From the NCBI GenBank assembly GCA_038380435.1, contig JAWZYU010000028.1:28814201-28878200 (forward strand): DNA of 64,000 nucleotides. The letters run 5' to 3'. Positions 58,737-64,000 of this stretch are shown in pieces (position 1 is the stretch's first letter; the number at the start of each line of letters is the position of its first letter). Below the pieces are notes generated by a model, which saw only the letters and a program-made list of their open reading frames with translations, did no database searches and was not told where the DNA came from. Made by a program: the position numbers and the translations under genes. The DNA comes from Ryuthela nishihirai. Its lineage: Eukaryota; Arthropoda; Arachnida; Araneae; Heptathelidae.

Positions 58737-59215
58737 TCACATATGAACTTCAAATGCTTTCACTGAGTTTTGTGCAAATGGATTTGTGTTGGGCTTATGC
58801 CTCTGTGCCAGTTCTGCCCACTCAGCATCAAATGGATCTCCATATGGTGCAGAGAGAGGAGATGCTGAGGTATTTGTATCAGTCCTCTGATAATCATGTT
58901 GAACATTTATATTGTCACCTTGATCTACATTCTTCTGTCCTGACTGGTTGAGCTGAGCAATAAAGGTTTCTGCTGAACCCAATGAGTGGCTGCGTACGTG
59001 ACAAATGTTAGGACTGCTGCGACGAGGAGGAGGTTCAATAGGCTGTGTTGTCATTAATATGGCATCTGTTGGTTGTCCTGCAAAAAGGTCATTGGAGTTG
59101 AAGGTACTGGTCACAGTGGAGGAAGGGGAGGTGGGAACACTAGCTGTCCTACCAAGGGGGGTCTGTTGCACAATTGCCGTGCTGCTAGCCAACCAGGCCT
59201 CTGCCCGAGAAGGCC
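58737..59215 (-). CDS. numb: Numb, last exon (C-terminal endocytic tail)
   Basis: Minus strand: acceptor TTATCCCTTCCCTGTAG ends at 59216, and the exon then stays open for 158 codons to a TGA at 58737. It begins with the last two bases of a split codon. The peptide is Ser/Thr/Pro-rich and ends with GDPFDAEWAELAQRHKP, then NTNPFAQN, then a final KAFEVHM. A DPF motif (exon residues 126-128), an NPF motif (144-146) and a terminal K-x-F-x-hydrophobic segment in this order are the conserved end of Numb; DPF binds the alpha-adaptin appendage and NPF binds EH-domain proteins. Numb is an asymmetrically inherited membrane-associated adaptor that antagonises Notch through endocytosis. A RSHSLGS segment (about residue 75) is a plausible phosphorylation site by inference. 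The PTB domain exons lie beyond the window or are unrecognised. Confidence 0.85.
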
Positions 59216-60197
59216 CTACAGGGGAAGGGATAATCATCACAAATCATTTTTAATCATGCAGCAAAAAATAAAAAGCAAGATAGCATATAATAATGGGAAA
59301 AACTACTATTAAAAAGCATTCACATTCACTACAAATTAAGATATCTACTGCATAAATTAACTTGCCTCCAGCATATAAATTTGCAATTCAAAAATACTTA
59401 GCATGTATTTCCATATTAAACAAAATAGTATAAAGCAGCAATACATAGCAGAGACAGCTATGTAGTTAAATATAAAGCACATGCTTCGATCCTAATTATT
59501 ACTGCAATGATGAAAAAAATGTAAAATATTTTTGATAAAAGTACCAACATATTTTTTTTAAACATCAATCAAGAAACAAAACACTTTATATGCTATTAAT
59601 TGGAAGTTCAGTTGTAATGTAATATATTACACCACACATTACAATATAACACTAGTCACTTGCAGATTCTTATTTTTAACATCCTTCAAGCAACTTAACA
59701 GGATAATTAAAACAGACCCTGAATCGAATGAATGAGTATTATTATTATTACTACTCCTGCAATAAATATATACGCAATACAAAATTCTCAATCAGCCATA
59801 AGCTAGTAGGCCCAAATGGATAGGTGTATTTAGAGAATAAAATTACTTAATCTCAATTCCAAGTTCTCACTTAGTCATTGCAGGACAATTCTAATTAGGT
59901 CCTGTTTCACTCAGTGACTGTCTTTATATGCTTATTTTCCAGAACACTGTTGATTTCAAGTACTGCTAAATATGATCCTATTCTGACCTATCTGACTGCT
60001 AAATATAATCTTCTTCTCTGCCAATTTCATCAATAGAATGCAAACCATATTTATCCTCATGACTAAACAATCTATCATGATAAACTCCAACTATTTTTTG
60101 GGGTATTTCAAAGTCTCAGTATTAAAAGTAATTCTTTTAGTCTTTGCACAATATTTCTTAAGCTTCTTTTAACAGAGTAATAATGATCAACCCAATT
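59216..60197. other. numb intron, no repeat recognised
   Basis: AT-rich and CpG-poor; includes an (ATT)n tract near 59738. No second numb exon seen. Confidence 0.45.
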
Positions 60198-60520
60198 TCA
60201 ACTCGTGCACATGATAATAGAACTGATTAATACATAATCAATCATATTCCTACATAAACTATTAGGTAAAACTTGTGCATCTAAATATAACTTCGTCATG
60301 AAGAAAGTGTTAATTACATTCAAACCATTTAGTTCACTTACCAGTAGAAGACATTCTCTATTGCTGTTGCAACTATCAATGCCAAAATAACCTATCAGTC
60401 CACCCCAAAGATCAGAGTCTGTGCTAACTGTGGCACTGATGAAGAACTGTAGCATAAGAGAAATATCTTTTGTCATGGCAGTATTCAAATTATCTATAAA
60501 ACTCCATCTCACTAACATTC
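60198..60520 (-). pseudogene. RTE-type LINE endonuclease fragment
   Basis: Minus-strand peptide contains STDSDLWGGLIGYFGIDS, NGLNVINTFF and NMIDYVLISS, matching the region following LGDFxAKVG in the LINE at 12505-13786 (there DCNIWAGVLSPFGIGSSNGNGE). It lies in the numb intron and is broken on both sides. Confidence 0.8.
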
Positions 60521-60866
60521 AGTCCGTGAGGGAGGAGGGAGTATAGCAACAAATAACAATTTGAGACTTTTCATAAGGCTCGAATTGTTATTCTATTAAT
60601 GCATGGATGAAATTAAAAAATTAAAAGAAACCAAGAAATCTCAGTTACCTACCAAATCAAAAATTGTGTGCTTTAAACTAGGGAATCACAATATTGTGGC
60701 AACTTCCACACAGCTGGTTCCTAAAACTTGAAAGCAGCATCTGCTAAGTCATTGCCCCTGATTCCTAGTCACTTAACAAAACTAGATGGTGGAAATAAAT
60801 GCCAAAAAGTGAAGTTTCTGGTGAATCTTGGTCGGAACAGAAGGAGGACAATGGTTATAAGAAAGT

Positions 60867-61334
60867 TGGGTTGTTTTACCTCTGAGTGGCACTTTTTACC
60901 ACACAATGGGCTAAATGGCCAGGTCACATGGACCCCAAAGGCTCAGAGAATGTTAGGAGAGGGGACCCACTGGAACAGCTGTTGGGAGACAGATGGTAGC
61001 CTCCCATCAAGGCCATCCAGTGTGTTCTTTAATGTGCACAGGGTATGATAGGTTTAATGAATGAGCTATGAGTTGGCATTTCCTGTACACATTCAATATT
61101 TTCATGCAATCTCAAACTTTTATCAGTAATGCCTTTCTTATTGTATAACACAGCACCAGTCTGTTTGAATGTTATCACTAACTCTCAAATGCGTCACAGC
61201 AGTCCTAACACCGTGTGTGGGGTATGGCTCTCCCGCACACGGGACCATGACTTAACGTCCCATCTGACAGGCGGCAGCCTTTCCAAGCACATCGGTGTCC
61301 CCTACTGACCGTGGGCAGGGCGGGGAATTTTGCA
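60867..61334 (-). mobile_element. SINE1, 5'-truncated, carrying a 172-bp insertion
   Basis: Tail half 60867-61047 and core half 61220-61334, with perfect 13-bp target copies GTTATAAGAAAGT at 60854-60866 and 61335-61347. The head is absent. A foreign block (61048-61219) interrupts it between two copies of GGGTATG. The tail half has lost all five consensus CpGs; the core half keeps about seven. Confidence 0.9.
61048..61219. repeat. Insertion containing an inverted copy of 62668-62798
   Basis: Bases 61058-61188 equal the reverse complement of 62668-62798 at 130 of 131 positions. Short unrelated flanks (10 and 31 bases) complete the block. GGGTATG is duplicated on both sides (61041-61047, 61220-61226). 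Confidence 0.92.
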
Positions 61335-61347
61335 GTTATAAGAAAGT

Positions 61348-61610
61348 CTACAGTAAACCGAGTGGTGTATATTACATATCAATGATAATGTTTGGCTGCT
61401 ATATTGTCCAAGGAAAGATGGTCTAAGCATAACAATGGCATGCTGCACTCAGATTAAATATGGTTCAGCAGGTTAGTACCAGAGCAGACTGACATATTCC
61501 ACAAAGGTCACAGAACTCGGCCATCTGTGATTCTAAATGTCAGGGCACTCATGCACTATTTATACCGACAAGAACCAAGCTCTTATAATCACATTGCAAA
61601 TAATAAACTT
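61348..61610. other. numb intron, unique
   Basis: Nothing recognised. Confidence 0.4.
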
Positions 61611-61611
61611 T

Positions 61612-62075
61612 TGGTTATTCAGATGCTCTGCATTGAAGCTTTGAATGGGCCAGGAGATCCTGAGTTTGAGTCCAGGAAGCAGATGGGTGGATTTTTTCAC
61701 ACTTGCTAATAACTACAAATGAATAGTACTGTAATAAGCTTTATTTTTTCCTATAAAATCAGTTGCCTGCCTATGGCAGAGAGGTTAGTTCCATCCAGAG
61801 CTTCAAAGCTGAACATCTGAAAAACCAAAAGTATATTACTTGCAATGTAGTTATAAAAACTTGGTTCCTGTTGGTATAAATAGCACATGAATGCCCTGAC
61901 ACTTTGAATCACATGGTAAAAGCTTCACAGCAAAACCATCACAACCTTAAGCAAGTGTGAATTGCTGCCACCTTAACCCAAATGGTAGAGCAAATGGTGC
62001 ATAACCATGATATCCAGAGTTCAAGCCCAGGAAGTGGATGGGTGGTTTTTTTCACACTTGCCCAATTATTATATA
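61612..62075 (+). mobile_element. Two copies of a third tRNA-derived SINE
   Basis: Both 61612-61715 and 61965-62075 contain a box-B-like GAGTTxxAGxCCAGGAAG followed by GATGGGTGG, a T-run and TTCACACTTGC. The second also has a box-A-like AAATGGTAGAGCA. Neither matches SINE1 or SINE2. Between them AGCAAGTGTGAA repeats the end motif inverted. Confidence 0.6.
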
Positions 62076-63954
62076 ATTCCACTTCTGTTTCATCTTTGGT
62101 TAAATTTATATGAAGGAAATTAATGTCCTTATTCACAGAAGTGATACAATTTTTCTGGTTAATTTAGTTGCATTGCACTAGTACTTTGCTTCAGAAGTAA
62201 CCAATATGAGTGCACTAACAAATTTAAAATAGAATAGATTCAGAACAAAGAACATAATCAACCTGGACCCAATAGGCAATTTCGTTTATTAAAAATTGAT
62301 AAAAAAATATCAGTGCCATTTGTATCACTAAAAATCTTTTTAATCCAAAAGGCAATTTTATTCCAGCTGATTGAAAATCCATTTCCAGACAGACAGTTCA
62401 ATAATTTGCAACATTATTGCTCAGACTTTTTAACAATGCTGAGTAAGAAAGGCCAATTAAGTGAATTTGTTATATTTGATCCTTTAGAATATTTTTGTTA
62501 CGAGATTACAGAAGACAAAGGCTTTTTCATGTGACAAGCAGGTACACCCCAAGAGCTACTGAGCAATGTGTTTTGTATAAGGTTCTTATCAACTGGCAGC
62601 ATTGTTATGGTGGAGTGTGAATTTAAAATGAGAATTGACTGCAGAGAAGGTTTAAACAGATTAACAATTGAGAGTTAGTGATAACATTCAAACAGACTGG
62701 TGCTGTGTTATACAATAAGAAAGGCATTACTGATAAAAGTCTGAGATTGCATGAAAATATTGAATGTGTACAGGAAATGCCAACTCATAGCTCATTCAAA
62801 TCTGTCACACAGCTGTTTCAAGACCAAGGTTCAAAATAAGCTTCTGCTTTAACTATTGTCAAAAATGCTTAAAAATGTTTCCCTAAAAAAATTCAGATGC
62901 AATAATTCCCTGAGCAATGTGGATAAAGTAAGTTGACTTTTGTGGGTCATTTTGTCAATATTTAAAAAAAAAGTCCAAGAGTTATTCATCACATTTTGTT
63001 CACCAATACATATCCACCTCAATGAACACATCAATAAACAAAATAAGCATGTAAGGGGAGAGATTGGGAGGGGCATTGAAAATCCATGCACAATCATGGA
63101 GATGCCTTTGCATCCACAGAAATGCACAGTGTGGAGTGATTATCTGCTTGAATTGTCCAGCCATAGTCCTAGACATATGGAACACAGAGATACAAACTGT
63201 GAATTCAAAACAAGCACTTTCAAAACTATTTTGTTCCAACTTTTCAAGTATTGGAAGTGAATATGTTAAAATAATATTTCCAATAAGAGGGTGAAGACCA
63301 CACGTATAGTAAATGCAGTTTTTCATTTCCTATACAAATGTTTTCATGATAGGGCCACTCTATCTATATCCTGAACAATTTGAAATTAGATGGTCTTGAT
63401 CACCATACTTCTATATTATCATTCTATTTGAATCCCTGTGATTTTTTCATATGGGGGTTTCCCAAAGGACTCAGAATAATCCATATATTGAAAAACTGAA
63501 AGCAGAAATAATGGTTTGCTGTGGAAAGAATCACTAAAAAATACTGGTTGTTATAGGAAATAAAAGTTTGAATAATATCTGATGGTTGCAAATCACTTGA
63601 TTATTAGCTTTTAAAATACCAGATTAATTTTGATGAGTTTCCAAAACGTAAATTAAAACAACTGTAGAACCTTATCCTGAAGTAACTCATTAACAAAATT
63701 TAGTTGTGCTATTTTACAAACTTTAATTTGTTAATTTTCGTGGTTAATTTGAAAAAAACTTTAAAAATAGCCATTTATTTTGACAAAAATATAAAAATTT
63801 GTATAAAAATTCTCTGGGAACTAACGTATCTTCTGGACATTAAGAGTTCAATTAACATAACACATACCAACCAATTTCACATACCAACCAATTTGGACTT
63901 ATCAGTTCCTTCTGTTCCCATCCTGGTTTCCCTCTAATGTCTGCCCTTGTTATA
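62076..63954. other. AT-rich, CpG-poor DNA, probably numb intron
   Basis: Includes the source or partner (62668-62798) of the inverted copy at 61058. Open frames at 62849-63326 lie on both strands with no recognised domain. No other repeat family seen. Confidence 0.4.
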
Positions 63955-63957
63955 GGT

Positions 63958-64000
63958 TGTTGGGTTGGGTTGTTTTACCTCTGAGCAGCACTTTTTTGCA
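63958..64000 (-). mobile_element. SINE1, running off the window
   Basis: The tail end GGGTTGGGTTGTTTTACCTC and GCAGCACTTTTTTGCA are visible; the remainder is beyond the window edge. Confidence 0.85.

Noticed and set aside
62849..63326. Overlapping open frames on both strands
   Set aside because: They show no domain, splice signals or repeat relation; opposite-strand overlap suggests composition effects.
1..64000. Bacterial-style features (operons, CRISPR arrays, ribosome binding sites)
   Set aside because: The window is plainly eukaryotic: introns, SINEs and Tc1/mariner elements. The tandem repeats lack the spacer regularity of CRISPR arrays.

Overview
This window is nuclear DNA of an animal, most likely an arthropod (possibly a chelicerate, which I cannot confirm from sequence alone). 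It is AT-rich, non-operonic and intron-bearing, and dominated by transposable-element debris. The signs are about 30 copies or fragments of one tRNA-derived SINE family (called SINE1 here), about a dozen of a second (SINE2), several decayed Tc1/mariner, pogo and hAT elements, RTE-type LINE pieces, and two last exons of recognisable animal genes.

Host genes. Only two host coding exons can be identified with confidence, both last exons on the minus strand. (1) 19030-19164 encodes the second membrane segment and end of a DEG/ENaC-family sodium channel, with a splice acceptor and a close polyadenylation signal. (2) 58737-59215 encodes the C-terminal tail of Numb, with a DPF motif, an NPF motif and the family's terminal segment, behind a clear splice acceptor. 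Their upstream exons are not recognisable here. Four further exon-like pieces (3618-3762, 10238-10335, 26399-26708, 28433-28498) have splice-like borders but no recognised family.

Layout. 0.7-9.2 kb: a very large inverted repeat with minisatellite-bearing arms (foldback-like), invaded by SINEs and a LINE fragment. 9.4-12 kb: a minisatellite, then AT-rich unique DNA. 12.3-16.2 kb: an RTE-type LINE remnant and a Tc1 element split by SINE1. 17.5-18.9 kb: a mariner-like element with both ends, carrying a nested palindromic MITE. 19-24.5 kb: the ENaC exon, a hAT MITE and deeply nested SINEs inside a second mariner and a Tc1. 24.6-40 kb: mostly unique DNA with scattered MITEs, SINEs and a 275-bp tandem repeat. 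40-64 kb: an even more AT-rich domain holding the numb exon, strikingly poor in CpG, in which repeats also show CpG decay.

The genes do not form a pathway. What unifies the window is genome dynamics: nested retroposition with clear target-site duplications, several inverted copies of nearby sequence that look like templated or snap-back repair, and a switch in CpG content that fits germline gene-body methylation around numb but not around the ion-channel gene. All identities are from reading motifs by eye; no database search was run.
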